64,000 bases of DNA from assembly GCF_900092025.1 (NCBI RefSeq), contig NZ_FLTX01000008.1, forward strand, positions 124,001-188,000, read 5' to 3'. This DNA comes from Xanthomonas bromi. Lineage in GTDB: Bacteria > Pseudomonadota > Gammaproteobacteria > Xanthomonadales > Xanthomonadaceae. Within the stretch, counting starts at the first letter, position 1. Each line of letters starts with the position of its first letter. The notes beneath the pieces were generated by a model, which worked only from the letters and a program-made list of their open reading frames with translations, did no database searches and was not told where the DNA came from. Position numbers and translations under genes: made by a program. This document shows positions 27,774-36,886 of the stretch, one piece after another.

Positions 27774-28655
27774 TCAGTGCGCGCGTGAGCGCTGGCTGTT
27801 CAACTCGACCAGATGCTCGTGCAGATTGCCTGCGTCCTGCGCGCCTGGATTGAGCAGCAGGTAACGCGACAGATCGTGGCGTGCACCGGAGCGGTGGCCC
27901 AGGTGCAGGTAGGCCATGCCGCGATCGCGCAGCGCCTCGGGTTGGTCAGGCACCAGCTTGAGGATGCGGTCGGCGCTGCGTGCAGCGCGGTCCCAGTGCT
28001 CGGCATCGGCGTAGACGCCATGCAGATTGCGCAGGATGCGGATCAGGATCGCGCGGTGCGGGGCAGGGTCGAGAATCTGCGCCAAGGCGCGGTCGTCGGG
28101 AATTTCGCCCCCCAGATGCGGGCGGGCGCGTTCGCGCAGCTCGTCCACGCCCAGCGGGCGACCACCGTTGAACGGGTCCATCACCAGCACGCCGTCGTCC
28201 ACCGGCAGGCGGACCAGGAAATGGCCGGGAAACGAAACTCCCGCCAGCGGGATGCCCAGGCGTCGGGCCACTTCGATCTGCACCATCGCCAGCGAAATCG
28301 GGTTGCCCAGCCGGCGCTCGAACACCTGGTTGAGATAGCTGTTGCGCGGGTCGTAGTACTCGTCGTGATTGCCCGAATAGCCCAACTCATCGAACAGGTA
28401 GCGGTTGACCGCCGCCATTTTCAGCGGCCACAGGTCGATCGCATCCACCTCGCGGCGCAGATGCTCGACGTGGCTCTGCACCAGCGTGTCGTACAGCTCG
28501 GCGTCCAGCTGCGGATATTCGTCGCGCGCGATCAGCAGCGCGGTGGACATCAACGGCACCGCATCGTCGTCCAGGCTGGCGAGCGCGGTCCAATGGGGAA
28601 GTGGGAGCATGTCGACCATGCTGACAAGAGTGTCGGCAAGCGCCGCGAGGTTCAA
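27774..28655 (-). CDS. SirB1-family protein (transglutaminase-like plus TPR)
   Basis: Conserved protein of about 293 residues. It has the SirB1 core with NSYLNQVFERRLGNPISLAMVQIEVARRLGIPLAGVSFPGHFLVR (transglutaminase-like fold). Helical repeats follow at the C-terminus (AEHWDRAARSADRILKLVPDQPEALRDRGMAYLHLGHRSGA), resembling TPRs. Its function is uncertain; relatives include SirB1, often near prmC in other genomes. The catalytic Cys of true transglutaminases is not seen in the NPISLAMV motif. TTG 28655 has AGGA upstream; ATG 28619 is an alternative start. Confidence 0.85.
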   Translation of the reverse strand: MNLAALADTLVSMVDMLPLPHWTALASLDDDAVPLMSTALLIARDEYPQLDAELYDTLVQSHVEHLRREVDAIDLWPLKMAAVNRYLFDELGYSGNHDEYYDPRNSYLNQVFERRLGNPISLAMVQIEVARRLGIPLAGVSFPGHFLVRLPVDDGVLVMDPFNGGRPLGVDELRERARPHLGGEIPDDRALAQILDPAPHRAILIRILRNLHGVYADAEHWDRAARSADRILKLVPDQPEALRDRGMAYLHLGHRSGARHDLSRYLLLNPGAQDAGNLHEHLVELNSQRSRAH

Positions 28656-28695
28656 GTCCGGTGCTTCCTGACAGGAGACACCGCATCGCTGTGAA

Positions 28696-29142
28696 TCACT
28701 TCAGATTGGGAATATCCGGACTGAAAACAAGTTCGGTGCCATCCTGGAGGTTGAGCTTGGCCGCCTGACCGGCGTTGAGTTCCAGCACGTAGCGCGCCGG
28801 TGCTTTGCTGGGGTAGGGCGGGCAGGCATCGCCGGCCGAACACGGCGGCACATCGCGCTGCTGCGACACCAGCCGGCGCTGCTCATCGAAATACAGGATA
28901 TCCAGCGCGATCTTGGTGTTCTTCATCCAATACGCCATCGGCTCCTGGCGGTCGTGGATGAACAACATGCCGCGATCTTCGTCCATGGCATCGCGGAACA
29001 TCAGGCCCTTGGTGCGATCTGCATCGTTCTGAGCCAGCTCTACCTTGTAGCGCGTGCCCGCGAGTTCCACCCAGCTGCCGCTGCTGGCGCAGCCGCCGAG
29101 CAGGATCGAGAATGCAAGGGCGAAAAAACGGAGACGGCGCAT
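28696..29142 (-). CDS. DUF192 lipoprotein
   Basis: A 148-residue protein with a lipoprotein signal (FFALAFSILLGGC, lipobox LGGC). The DUF192 domain follows: VELAQNDADRTKGLMFRDAMDEDRGMLFIHDRQEPMAYWMKNTKIALDILYFD. The motifs GLMFR and MAYWMKNT are diagnostic. The function of DUF192 is not established. ATG 29142 is chosen because it gives a good signal peptide. Confidence 0.9.
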   Translation of the reverse strand: MRRLRFFALAFSILLGGCASSGSWVELAGTRYKVELAQNDADRTKGLMFRDAMDEDRGMLFIHDRQEPMAYWMKNTKIALDILYFDEQRRLVSQQRDVPPCSAGDACPPYPSKAPARYVLELNAGQAAKLNLQDGTELVFSPDIPNLK

Positions 29143-29305
29143 GCGGCAGACCAGCGGACGGGGATGCCGCACCATCTTTCAAGCGGCCGCGTGCGTCAAG
29201 CTGCTGCGGTGCGTTGTGCGGTCGCTGCAAGTTCTCTGTGTGCGGCCCGTCATCGCTTCGCAATGCGGGCCGCAACTGTGCGTGCGCGTGCCCGAATGCG
29301 CTCGT

Positions 29306-29953
29306 TCAGATCACCCGCGGCGGTTCGCCGCCGACGATCACCACATCGGCCGGGCGGCGCGCAAACAGGCCCACGCAGACCACGCCGGGAATCTGGTTCA
29401 AGCTGCGCTCCAGCGCCACCGGGTCGGTGATCTGCAGGTTGTGCACGTCCAGCACCACGTTGCCGTTGTCGGTGACCACGCCATCGCGCCACACCGGCTG
29501 GCCGCCAGTCGTGGCCAGGATCTGGCGAGCGACCAGGCTGCGCGCCATCGGAATCACTTCCACCGGCAGCGGGAACTTGCCCAGCACCGGCACCTGCTTG
29601 CTCGGGTCGACGATGCAGATGAAGCGCTCGCTGGCCTCGGCGATGATCTTCTCGCGTGTCAGCGCTGCGCCGCCGCCCTTGATCAGGCAGCGGTTCGGGT
29701 CGCACTCGTCGGCGCCATCCACGTACAGCGACAGCGTGCCGGTGTGGTTGAGGTCCAGCACCTCAATGCCGTGCTGGCGCAGCCGCGCGGTGCTCTGTTC
29801 GGAGCTGGACACTGCGCCCTTGATGCGATGGCCGATGCGGCCCAGCGCGTCGATGAAGTAGGCCACCGTCGAGCCGGTGCCGACCCCGACGATCATGCCG
29901 TCTTCCACGTAATCGATCGCCTTTTCGGCGGCCAGGCGTTTTGCTTCGGACAT
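29306..29953 (-). CDS. rpiA: Ribose-5-phosphate isomerase A
   Basis: Converts ribose 5-phosphate and ribulose 5-phosphate in the pentose phosphate pathway (cytoplasm). 215 residues, normal size. Motifs: [16 protein letters not shown] (phosphate loop), [32 protein letters not shown] with active-site residues, and VDPSKQV. ATG 29953 is directly preceded by a GATTCCC hairpin repeat that fills the space to the upstream EVE-domain gene. Confidence 0.97.
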   Translation of the reverse strand: MSEAKRLAAEKAIDYVEDGMIVGVGTGSTVAYFIDALGRIGHRIKGAVSSSEQSTARLRQHGIEVLDLNHTGTLSLYVDGADECDPNRCLIKGGGAALTREKIIAEASERFICIVDPSKQVPVLGKFPLPVEVIPMARSLVARQILATTGGQPVWRDGVVTDNGNVVLDVHNLQITDPVALERSLNQIPGVVCVGLFARRPADVVIVGGEPPRVI

Positions 29954-29965
29954 GGGTAAGAGCTC

Positions 29966-30049
29966 GGGATTAGAGATTTGGGATTGGGGATTCGGCAGAG
30001 CGGTGCAACGCAGGCGGGCATTGAGCGAATCCCAATCCCCCACTCCCGG

Positions 30050-30050
<1 letters not shown>
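29966..30050. repeat. GATTCCC inverted-repeat hairpin, locus C
   Basis: The left arm 29966-29994 ends GGGATTGGGGATTCG. The right arm starts CGAATCCCAATCCCC (30026-30040). They are nearly perfect inverses around a 31-base spacer. The element fills the gap between the EVE-domain gene and rpiA. Confidence 0.8.
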
Positions 30051-30516
<466 letters not shown>

Positions 30517-30520
<4 letters not shown>

Positions 30521-31107
30521 TCGGAAACGGCGTCGTTTTTCAGGAAGGTGGCGTGTTCGGTGCAGATGGCGTCGACCGCCACATCCCACGCTTCGGTGGG
30601 CAGGGCGGGCACCTGCTGCGCAGCGAAGCCGACGCCGACCAGCCAGGGCGGCGGCGCCTGGCGATGCCGGAACGCGAAGCTGCGATCATACCAGCCGCCT
30701 CCCATGCCCAGCCGGCGGCACGCCGCATCGAAACCCGTCAACGGCGTCACCACCAGCGCCATCTCCTCTGGTGCCAGCGTGTCTGCGCGCGCCATGTCCG
30801 GCTCGGGAATGCCGTAACGATTGCTCACCAACGGCTGGCCCGGCCGCCACGGCGCAAAGCGCAGCACCCGTCCATCCAGCACCGGCAGGCAGTAGCGCAC
30901 CTCGGCCGGCAGGGTCAGCTGCCAGCGATGCAGCGCGATTTCGCCATCCATCGCCCAATACCCGGCCACCGCGCCGCTTTGCGGCGCAAAGGGCAGCGCC
31001 AGCAAGCGTTCCGACAAGGCATCGGCAGCGGCCAGACGCTGCGCGGCTGGCAGGCAGCGCCGCTGCGCGCGCAACTGTTGGCGCAACGCATCTCGGTCCT
31101 CGGTCAT
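30517..31107 (-). CDS. fau: 5-formyltetrahydrofolate cyclo-ligase
   Basis: ATP-dependent conversion of 5-formyl-THF to 5,10-methenyl-THF (cytoplasm, folate salvage). 196 residues. The N-terminal basic helix LRQQLRAQRRCL is followed by the family motif LGMGGGWYDRSFA, the glycine-rich ATP site. It lies downstream of 6S RNA and zapA on the same strand, the same arrangement as zapA-ssrS-ygfA in E. coli. ATG 31107 (MTEDRDAL) is preferred over the upstream ATG 31137. Confidence 0.93.
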
Positions 31108-31385
31108 CGGTGTCTCGCGGCGCAATCGGTGCTGCATTGTCGGTGGCGCGCGCGCGCATGCCTAGCGGCGCGTGCCATGCCGCTCGCAGAGGCGCTTGGC
31201 CTGGAGGCCGGCGCAAAGCGGGCGGTGCGCGCGCTGCCGGCTCCTGTCCTTGGCATCCGCTCGTGCATGCGCGATGCAGCTTGTGCATCGCTGCGCGCGG
31301 TAACGCTGTCGATACAGCCGCATCGCTCAAGGCACCAGACCAGCTGGGCTGCGTCGGCTATCACCCGTCAGACGTTCGGACACGC

Positions 31386-31416
31386 AAAAAGAAACGACGC
31401 CCGAAGGCGCCGTTTC
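31386..31416 (-). terminator. Intrinsic terminator after 6S RNA
   Basis: On the minus strand, GAAACGGCGCC-TTCG-GGCGTCGTTTC is an almost perfect 11-base stem with a UUCG tetraloop, followed by TTTTT. It ends the 6S RNA transcript and may attenuate the downstream fau-EVE pair. Confidence 0.9.
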
Positions 31417-31419
31417 AGA

Positions 31420-31607
31420 TTTGCATTCTCCGCCATGACGATGCGGGCGAAACGACCTTGAACCCGGGGTTCAAGTGGGGACGTTGTGAGGCCATCGGGC
31501 TTCCCGCTACAAGGCGGACTTGCACTCCCGGCTTCGTCGCGCCCCCGTGGTCGTAATTAAGGGACAAGGCGAATGTTTTGCACGCTGTCGTTTACAGCAG
31601 AGAACGC
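31420..31607 (-). ncRNA. ssrS: 6S RNA
   Basis: Regulates sigma-70 RNA polymerase by mimicking an open promoter. Evidence: its position between zapA and fau on the same strand, a size of about 188 nt, and closing-stem ends that pair (5' GTTCTCTGC..., 3' GCGGAGAATGC). The 3' half has the conserved block CACTTGAACCCCGGGTTCAAGGTCG, whose core matches the E. coli 6S segment CCTTGAACC..GGTTCAAGG. TATACT on the minus strand (31619-31614) is its -10 box. An intrinsic terminator follows. Ends are accurate to a few bases. Confidence 0.88.
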
Positions 31608-31701
31608 AGAGGAAGTATAGACGTCTGTGCCGCGATGGCTAGCCCATTCGTCGGCCGACGGGCTTGAGGATTCATATTTGCGATGGCAGTGCGAATTCCA
31701 C

Positions 31702-32001
31702 TCAACGCGGCGTGTCGGCAACGCTGTCGAGCCTGCGATTCAGGGTGTCCAGCGTGTTGGCCAATTCACGCTCGTAGAGCGCCTGCTGTTCGCGCAATTG
31801 CTGCAACTCATGCGCCAGATTGAGCGCAGCCAGCACCGCCACCCGATCCACCGCCGCCATGCGATTGCTGCCGCGGATCTCACGCATGCGCAGATCCAGC
31901 AGCCGCGAGGCCGCGGTGAGACTTTCGCGCTCGTCGGCAGTCACGCCCACCGTGTATTCACGATCCAGAATACGCACGCTGACCGGTTCGTTGTTGCTCA
32001 C
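31702..32001 (-). CDS. zapA: Cell division protein ZapA
   Basis: Small FtsZ-binding protein (99 residues) that bundles FtsZ filaments at midcell. Its N-terminal domain (VSVRILDREYTVGVTADERESLTAASRLLDLRMREIR) and C-terminal coiled coil (HELQQLREQQALYERELANTLDTLNRRL) are typical. It overlaps by four bases with the coiled-coil protein upstream, forming a translationally coupled pair. 6S RNA follows about 95 nt downstream. Confidence 0.95.
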   Translation of the reverse strand: MSNNEPVSVRILDREYTVGVTADERESLTAASRLLDLRMREIRGSNRMAAVDRVAVLAALNLAHELQQLREQQALYERELANTLDTLNRRLDSVADTPR

Positions 32002-32219
32002 GTGTGCTGCTCCAGTGACTTCAAGCGGGCGATCATCGCCTCCACGCGCGAGCGCGCCTGCTCGTTCTTGGTCAACAGTTGCGAGCGCTCGCCGATGAGC
32101 TGCTCCTGCTGATGTCGCAGGCTGCGGTTCTCGTCGGTCAATCGTTGAGTACGCTCGACCAACGCCTCCACGCGGGCGGCGAGTGCGCGGAGTTGAGCGA
32201 GGGCGGCAGCGTTGTCCAT
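31998..32219 (-). CDS. Small coiled-coil protein, TIGR02449 / ZapB-like
   Basis: A 73-residue protein that is almost entirely a coiled coil (ARVEALVERTQRLTDENRSLRHQQEQLIGERSQLLTKNEQARSRVEAMI). It is co-translated with zapA, which suggests a role in Z-ring organisation similar to ZapB (inference). A promoter with TTGACC and TATCGT (32255-32226) ends six bases before its ATG, so this operon probably starts with a leaderless gene. Confidence 0.9.
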   Translation of the reverse strand: MDNAAALAQLRALAARVEALVERTQRLTDENRSLRHQQEQLIGERSQLLTKNEQARSRVEAMIARLKSLEQHT

Positions 32220-32225
32220 GCGCTC

Positions 32226-32255
32226 ACGATAGGGGCGCGTGCGCGCGGTGGTCAA
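32226..32255 (-). promoter_or_regulatory. Sigma-70-type promoter of the zapB-like/zapA operon
   Basis: -35 TTGACC (32255-32250), 18-base spacer, -10 TATCGT (32231-32226). Six bases then precede ATG 32219. This is the best-supported leaderless promoter in the window because both hexamers are recognisable. Confidence 0.6.
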
Positions 32256-32456
32256 GCGGTCGCGCATGCCCAGACCGCAGGCGTCAGCCCAAGCCCCGCA
32301 AGGCCTCGCACAGGATCGAGACAGGCCGGCTTCACGCGCGTGGAACGCGGCAAGGAGCGCGCAGATCGCGGCTCATGCGGGCCGCCTTGATACACTGGGC
32401 AGTCATAGCGCTGGCCCCTGGGCCGGCGCCTCTCGCTCTTCAGCCCGGATGACCCG

Positions 32457-32999
32457 ATGGATCTGCCCGATGTAACCGCTGTGCAAAACGAAAGCCGTCA
32501 GCTTGCGCTGGCGTCCTCTGCGGCGGAGTTGCATGGTGGGCTGTGCGGGTGGCTCTCCGGCGGCGGCGCCGACAGCGCAGACTGGCTGGCACGCATCTTG
32601 GCAGACTCCGGCCAGGTTGCGCCCAAGCAGGGCGGAGCGCTGGACCAGCTGCGGCAGGCCACCGTGGCGCAACTGGAAGACCGCGATTTTGCCTTTGAAC
32701 TGCTGCTGGTCGAAGACGGCGCCCCATTGCCTGCGCGCACCGATGCGTTGTTCGACTGGTGCCGCGCGTTCCTGGGCGGATTTGGCCTGGCTGCGCAGCA
32801 GCGTCCGGCACTGAGCGAAGAAGGCGAGGAAGCGCTGCAGGATCTGGCGCGGCTGGCGCAGGCCTCCAGCGACGACTTCGACGCGGCCGACGAGGACGAC
32901 ACCGCATTGGCCGAGATCGGGGAATTCGTGCGCGTGGCGGTGCTGTTGCTGCATGGCGACTGCGTGATGGGGCCGCGCTTTCGCCAACGTCTGAACTGA
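32457..32999 (+). CDS. ygfB: UPF0149 (YgfB/YecA) family protein
   Basis: Conserved helical protein of 180 residues. It has the family segments [15 protein letters not shown] (N-terminal HGxLxG) and [14 protein letters not shown], and a late [14 protein letters not shown]. In E. coli and Pseudomonas ygfB sits upstream of pepP, as here. It acts in P. aeruginosa as a regulator of AmpG/AmpDh3-related gene expression (family knowledge); its role in Xanthomonas is not shown. It is followed 10 bases later by pepP, so they form an operon. Confidence 0.9.
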   Translation: MDLPDVTAVQNESRQLALASSAAELHGGLCGWLSGGGADSADWLARILADSGQVAPKQGGALDQLRQATVAQLEDRDFAFELLLVEDGAPLPARTDALFDWCRAFLGGFGLAAQQRPALSEEGEEALQDLARLAQASSDDFDAADEDDTALAEIGEFVRVAVLLLHGDCVMGPRFRQRLN

Positions 33000-33009
33000 C
33001 CGGCCCGCC

Positions 33010-34341
33010 ATGAAAAAGCTCACCGGGATCGGCGCGGCCGAGTACGCACGCCGGCGCAGGCAACTGATGCAGATGGCTGGCGAGCAGGCGATCCTGATTC
33101 TGCCGGCCGCGCCCGAGCGCGTGCGCAGCCACGATACGCATTATCCGTATCGGCAGGATTCGGATTTCTGGTATCTGAGCGGGTTTCCGGAGCCGGAAGC
33201 GGTGCTGGTGCTGGTGCCCGGTCGCAAGCATGGCGAAGCGATCCTGTTTTGCCGCGAGCGCGATGCCGAGCGCGAAGCCTGGGATGGCCCACGCGAGGGC
33301 CAGGAAGGGGCGGTGGAACGCTATGGCATGGACGATGCGTACCCCATCGACGATGTCGACGAGATCCTGCCGGGCCTGCTGGAAGGGCGCAGCCGCGTCT
33401 ATTACCACTTCGGGCGCGATGTCGATTTCGATCTCAAGTTGATCGGCTGGCTCAAGCGTGTGCGCGAGCAGGTGCGCCACGGCGCACAGCCTCCGCATGA
33501 ATTTTTAGAGCTCGGGCATCTGCTGCACGAGCAGCGGCTGTTCAAGTCGCGCGACGAGATTGCGTTGATGCAGCAGGCCGCCGACATTAGTGTGCGTGCG
33601 CACCGCGCGGCGATGCGGCTGGCGCGGCCGGGCGTGCATGAGTACGAACTGCAGGCGGAAGTCGAGCGCGAATTCCGCGCTGCCGATGCATGGCCGGCAT
33701 ACGGCAGCATCGTTGGTACCGGCAGCAATGCCTGCGTGCTGCATTATCGCGCCAACAACGCGCGCAGCCGCGATGGCGAGCTGGTGCTGATCGATGCCGG
33801 TGCCGAATACCGCGGCTATGCGGCCGATATCACTCGCACCTTTCCGATCAACGGCCGCTTCACGCCGGCGCAGCGTGCGCTGCACGATCTGGTCGGTGCT
33901 GCGCAGGCGGCTGCACTCGCGCAGGCATGTCCCGGCGTGGCCTACGAAGCGGGGCATCTGGCGGCAGTGGAAACCTTGACCGAAGGGCTGCTGCGCCTGG
34001 GCCTGCTCAAAGGCAAGCTCGAACGCAACATCGCCGACGGGCACTACAAGCGCTTTTATCGGCACAAGACTGGCCATTGGCTCGGCCTGGATGTGCACGA
34101 TGTGGGCGACTACCGGCTTGTCGGCGACTCACGGCTGCTCGAGCCCGGCATGGTGTTCACCATCGAGCCGGGCCTGTACGTGTCTGCCGACGACACCTCG
34201 GTAGAGGCCAAATGGCGCGGCATCGGTATTCGCACCGAAGACAATGTGCTGATCACTGCCGATGGCCATCGGGTGCTCACCGATGCGCTTGCGCGCAGCG
34301 CGGACGACATCGAAGCGGAGATGGCTGGCGCGCGTGTCTAA
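33010..34341 (+). CDS. pepP: Xaa-Pro aminopeptidase II
   Basis: Removes N-terminal residues before proline (cytoplasm, dinuclear metal peptidase, M24B). 443 residues. The N-terminal domain has SHDTHYPYRQDSDFWYLSGFPEPEA. The pita-bread catalytic domain carries the metal ligands in LIDAGAEYRGYAADITRTFP (two Asp), in GHWLGLDVHDVGDY (His), and in MVFTIEPGLYV and IGIRTEDNVLIT (two Glu). ATG 33010 is 10 bases after the ygfB stop. Confidence 0.95.
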   Translation: MKKLTGIGAAEYARRRRQLMQMAGEQAILILPAAPERVRSHDTHYPYRQDSDFWYLSGFPEPEAVLVLVPGRKHGEAILFCRERDAEREAWDGPREGQEGAVERYGMDDAYPIDDVDEILPGLLEGRSRVYYHFGRDVDFDLKLIGWLKRVREQVRHGAQPPHEFLELGHLLHEQRLFKSRDEIALMQQAADISVRAHRAAMRLARPGVHEYELQAEVEREFRAADAWPAYGSIVGTGSNACVLHYRANNARSRDGELVLIDAGAEYRGYAADITRTFPINGRFTPAQRALHDLVGAAQAAALAQACPGVAYEAGHLAAVETLTEGLLRLGLLKGKLERNIADGHYKRFYRHKTGHWLGLDVHDVGDYRLVGDSRLLEPGMVFTIEPGLYVSADDTSVEAKWRGIGIRTEDNVLITADGHRVLTDALARSADDIEAEMAGARV

Positions 34342-34724
34342 TTGCCGAGGGATCGATCGTCAGAAGCGCCGGTCACCTTGCCGTCGGCACCTTCACAGAG
34401 ACGCCGGATGCTTGGCATGTCGCTGCATCAGCGCAAGCGGCTGGTGGGCCGGCGCAACCGCACAAGGCACTCAATGTGCGCAAGGCATCTGGAGCAGCCA
34501 ACAAAACTGTTGTGCAGCCGCCAGGCAGGCGTGGCCGGTGCTCGGTGCGGCATGTACTCCCTCGTGCTGCGGTTCTGGGTGTGCCGCCCGCACCCACCTG
34601 ACGACTGCTCGCTACGTGTTGCCAGCCGCCCTTGGTGCTACGCGCCAAGCGTGTGTCCAACGCAGCGCGTGCGCAGTCGAGGTGATCTTGCCAGGCGCGC
34701 CGCAAGCACGACGCGCCGCCGGTT
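34342..34724. other. 383-nt gap between pepP and the XVIPCD gene
   Basis: Convergent gene ends. Nothing recognisable: no hairpin with a T-run, no supported reading frame, no repeat of either family. Confidence 0.5.
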
Positions 34725-35123
34725 TCATTGCCCCAGCTGCGGCGTCTGCGTGCGCTCTGGCTGTTGCATCACCTCGCCAGGTGCGGCGCTCTGCTGCGCA
34801 CGCGCGAAGGACTGTTCTTCGGGCGTAGCCAGTGCCTGCTCGGTTTTCATGTGCGCGCGCAGATGTGCCGGGTTGGTAGGGTCGCCCTGCACCACGAACA
34901 CGTTTTCGCCGCCGTGCACGCCGGTCTTGTTCGCTTCGCTCATCAGCACGTGATCCACGCGCGATAGCCCGCTTTCTTTGGCCAATGGCAACAAGGCAGC
35001 GATCAGTCGCGCGCTGTTCTGATCGGGCGCGCGTCCGTGCGCGGCGTCGATCGCATGCACGCCGCATTCGATCTGCTGGTACATCGGGTGGTCGGGGTGC
35101 GAGGTCTGGCGTGGGTCGTTCAT
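34725..35123 (-). CDS. Stand-alone XVIPCD-type protein (type IV secretion recognition domain)
   Basis: A 132-residue protein that matches the Xanthomonas VirD4-interacting conserved domain: HPDHPMYQQIECGVHAIDAAHGR, then SARLIAALLPLAKESGLSRVDHVLMSE, GENVFVVQG and a Gln-rich tail. In known X-Tfe effectors this domain is C-terminal and addresses an antibacterial toxin to the T4SS coupling protein VirD4. Here no toxin domain is present: only about 12 residues precede it. It may be an orphan or decayed effector, or a decoy or carrier. It is upstream of nothing toxin-like and just downstream of pepQ on the same strand. Confidence 0.78.
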   Translation of the reverse strand: MNDPRQTSHPDHPMYQQIECGVHAIDAAHGRAPDQNSARLIAALLPLAKESGLSRVDHVLMSEANKTGVHGGENVFVVQGDPTNPAHLRAHMKTEQALATPEEQSFARAQQSAAPGEVMQQPERTQTPQLGQ

Positions 35124-35151
35124 GGCGATGCTCCGTGCTGTGATGTGCAGA

Positions 35152-36477
35152 TCAGGGTGCGGCAAAGACCGGGCGGGTCAGGTTTTCCGGTGCGTCATCG
35201 GTGCACACCACTTCGTCTTCGATGCGGATGCCACCGTAGGGCTTGAACTCGTCCACGCGCTGCCAGTCGACGCTGGCCGCGTGGCCGTTCTTTTTCAGTT
35301 CGTCCAGCAGCATGTCGATGAAGTAGACGCCGGGTTCGATGGTCACCACCATGCCCGGCTCCAGCCCGCGGGTCAGTCGCAGATACGGGTGGCCGGCCGG
35401 GCGTTCGATGCGGCCGCCGCGGTCGCTGGCGGCGAAGCCGGCCACATCGTGCACCTGCAGACCGATCAGATGACCAAGGCCATGCGGGAAGAATGCAGCG
35501 CTGACGCCGGTCGCCAGTGCCGCTTCCGGCGAGACGGTGAGAATGCCGAACTCCTTGAGGATGCCCATCAACGCCAGATGCGCATCGAGATGCAGCTGCG
35601 TGTAGTCCACGCCGGCGCGTACGTTCTGGCCTATGCGGACCTGCGCGGCATCCACTGCATCGATCAATGCCTGGAAGTCGCTGCCGGGATCGGCGGCGTA
35701 GGTGCGGGTGATATCGCTGGCGTAGCCGTACGCTGAAGCCCCAGCGTCGATCAGGAAGCTGCGCAGCGGCTGCGGCGGCTGTTGGCCCAGTTCGGTGTAG
35801 TGCAGCACCGCGCCGTGTTCGTTGAGCGCGATGATGTTGCCGTACGGCAACGCGTTGGCGTCCTGGCCCACCGCCGCGCAATACGCCATGTGGATGCCGA
35901 ATTCGCTCTGGCCGGCGCGGAACGCCGCTTCCGCAGCACGATGGCCACGTACGGCCATTTGTTGGGCGATGCGCAGCAATGCCAGTTCGTACGGCGTTTT
36001 GAACGCACGTTGGTAGTCCAGGTAGTCGAGCACCGGCTGCGGATTGTTCGGTATATACGCACCGAGCGTGCTGTGCGTCTCGCCAAGAATCGCGCAGCGC
36101 TCAGCGTGTTTGGGCAGCAGCGCCAGCGCCTCGTCCGGGGTGCGGATGATGTGGATATCGCAGTGTTCGACCCACCAGCCACTGGGCGCGTCGGGCACCA
36201 CATGCCAGTAGTCGAACGGCTGATAGAAGATCACCGTCGGGCGCTTGCCTGGCGTGTAGACCAGCCAACTGTTGGGGACCCGTGTCAGCGGCACCCAGGC
36301 CTTGAATTGCGGGTTGACCGCGTAGGGGTAATCGCGGTCGTCGAACAGGTGGTAATGCGTGCTGCCGCTGGGCACCACCAGATGCTCGAAGCCGCCGCGC
36401 TGCAGCGCTTCGTCGGCACGCGCGGCGAGCGTACGCAGGTGGTCGGAGTATAGGCTGCTCAAGGAGGGCTGGGGCAT
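35152..36477 (-). CDS. pepQ: Xaa-Pro dipeptidase
   Basis: Hydrolyses Xaa-Pro dipeptides (and some phosphotriesters) in the cytoplasm. 441 residues, M24B family. The metal ligands are in LIDAGASAYGYASDITRTYA (two Asp), FFPHGLGHLIGLQVHD (His), MVVTIEPGVYF and GGIRIEDEVV (two Glu). It is distinct from the pepP copy at 33010. ATG 36477 (MPQPSLSSLYSDHLRTL) is the natural PepQ start. It is probably transcribed with the XVIPCD gene after it, 28 bases apart. Confidence 0.95.
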   Translation of the reverse strand: MPQPSLSSLYSDHLRTLAARADEALQRGGFEHLVVPSGSTHYHLFDDRDYPYAVNPQFKAWVPLTRVPNSWLVYTPGKRPTVIFYQPFDYWHVVPDAPSGWWVEHCDIHIIRTPDEALALLPKHAERCAILGETHSTLGAYIPNNPQPVLDYLDYQRAFKTPYELALLRIAQQMAVRGHRAAEAAFRAGQSEFGIHMAYCAAVGQDANALPYGNIIALNEHGAVLHYTELGQQPPQPLRSFLIDAGASAYGYASDITRTYAADPGSDFQALIDAVDAAQVRIGQNVRAGVDYTQLHLDAHLALMGILKEFGILTVSPEAALATGVSAAFFPHGLGHLIGLQVHDVAGFAASDRGGRIERPAGHPYLRLTRGLEPGMVVTIEPGVYFIDMLLDELKKNGHAASVDWQRVDEFKPYGGIRIEDEVVCTDDAPENLTRPVFAAP

Positions 36478-36538
36478 ACGGGGCTCGATCGGCGATGCAA
36501 AGGCAGGACGCGAGTTTGCCGCAAACCCGGTGATGCGG

Positions 36539-36886
36539 TCAGCCCGCCATGTGTTCTTCGGCGATCCACGCGCGCAGGCGCTGCCGGTGCGGTTCGGACA
36601 TGGTCAGGAAGCGCACGCCGGCCCAGGACTGTCCGGGCGCGTGCGCGGCTTCGGACCACAGCAGATGTACGCCGACATCGATCTCGGTGGCGCGGCCGAC
36701 TCGCTCGGGCAGCGTGAAGCGCAACTGATACAAGGCGTCGTCCTGCAGCGGAGCCGACCCCAACAACAGCATGCCGGTTTCGGAGAGGTTGCCGACCCGG
36801 CCGATCTGCGCCTCGGTCAGCACGTCGATGACCGGTAACAGATCGGTCGGCTGGCGGCGCGGCGCGCGGCGGGTGTCCTGGATCAT
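36539..36886 (-). CDS. PilZ-domain protein
   Basis: Single-domain PilZ protein of 115 residues, candidate c-di-GMP receptor. The N-terminal RRAPRRQPTDLLPVIDV carries an RR-x(2-3)-R switch, followed by VGNLSETGMLLLGSAPL in place of the classical D/NxSxxG. Since the Arg cluster and NLSETG are both present, nucleotide binding is plausible. Its ATG overlaps the stop of the DUF1631 gene by four bases (co-translated). Confidence 0.88.
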   Translation of the reverse strand: MIQDTRRAPRRQPTDLLPVIDVLTEAQIGRVGNLSETGMLLLGSAPLQDDALYQLRFTLPERVGRATEIDVGVHLLWSEAAHAPGQSWAGVRFLTMSEPHRQRLRAWIAEEHMAG

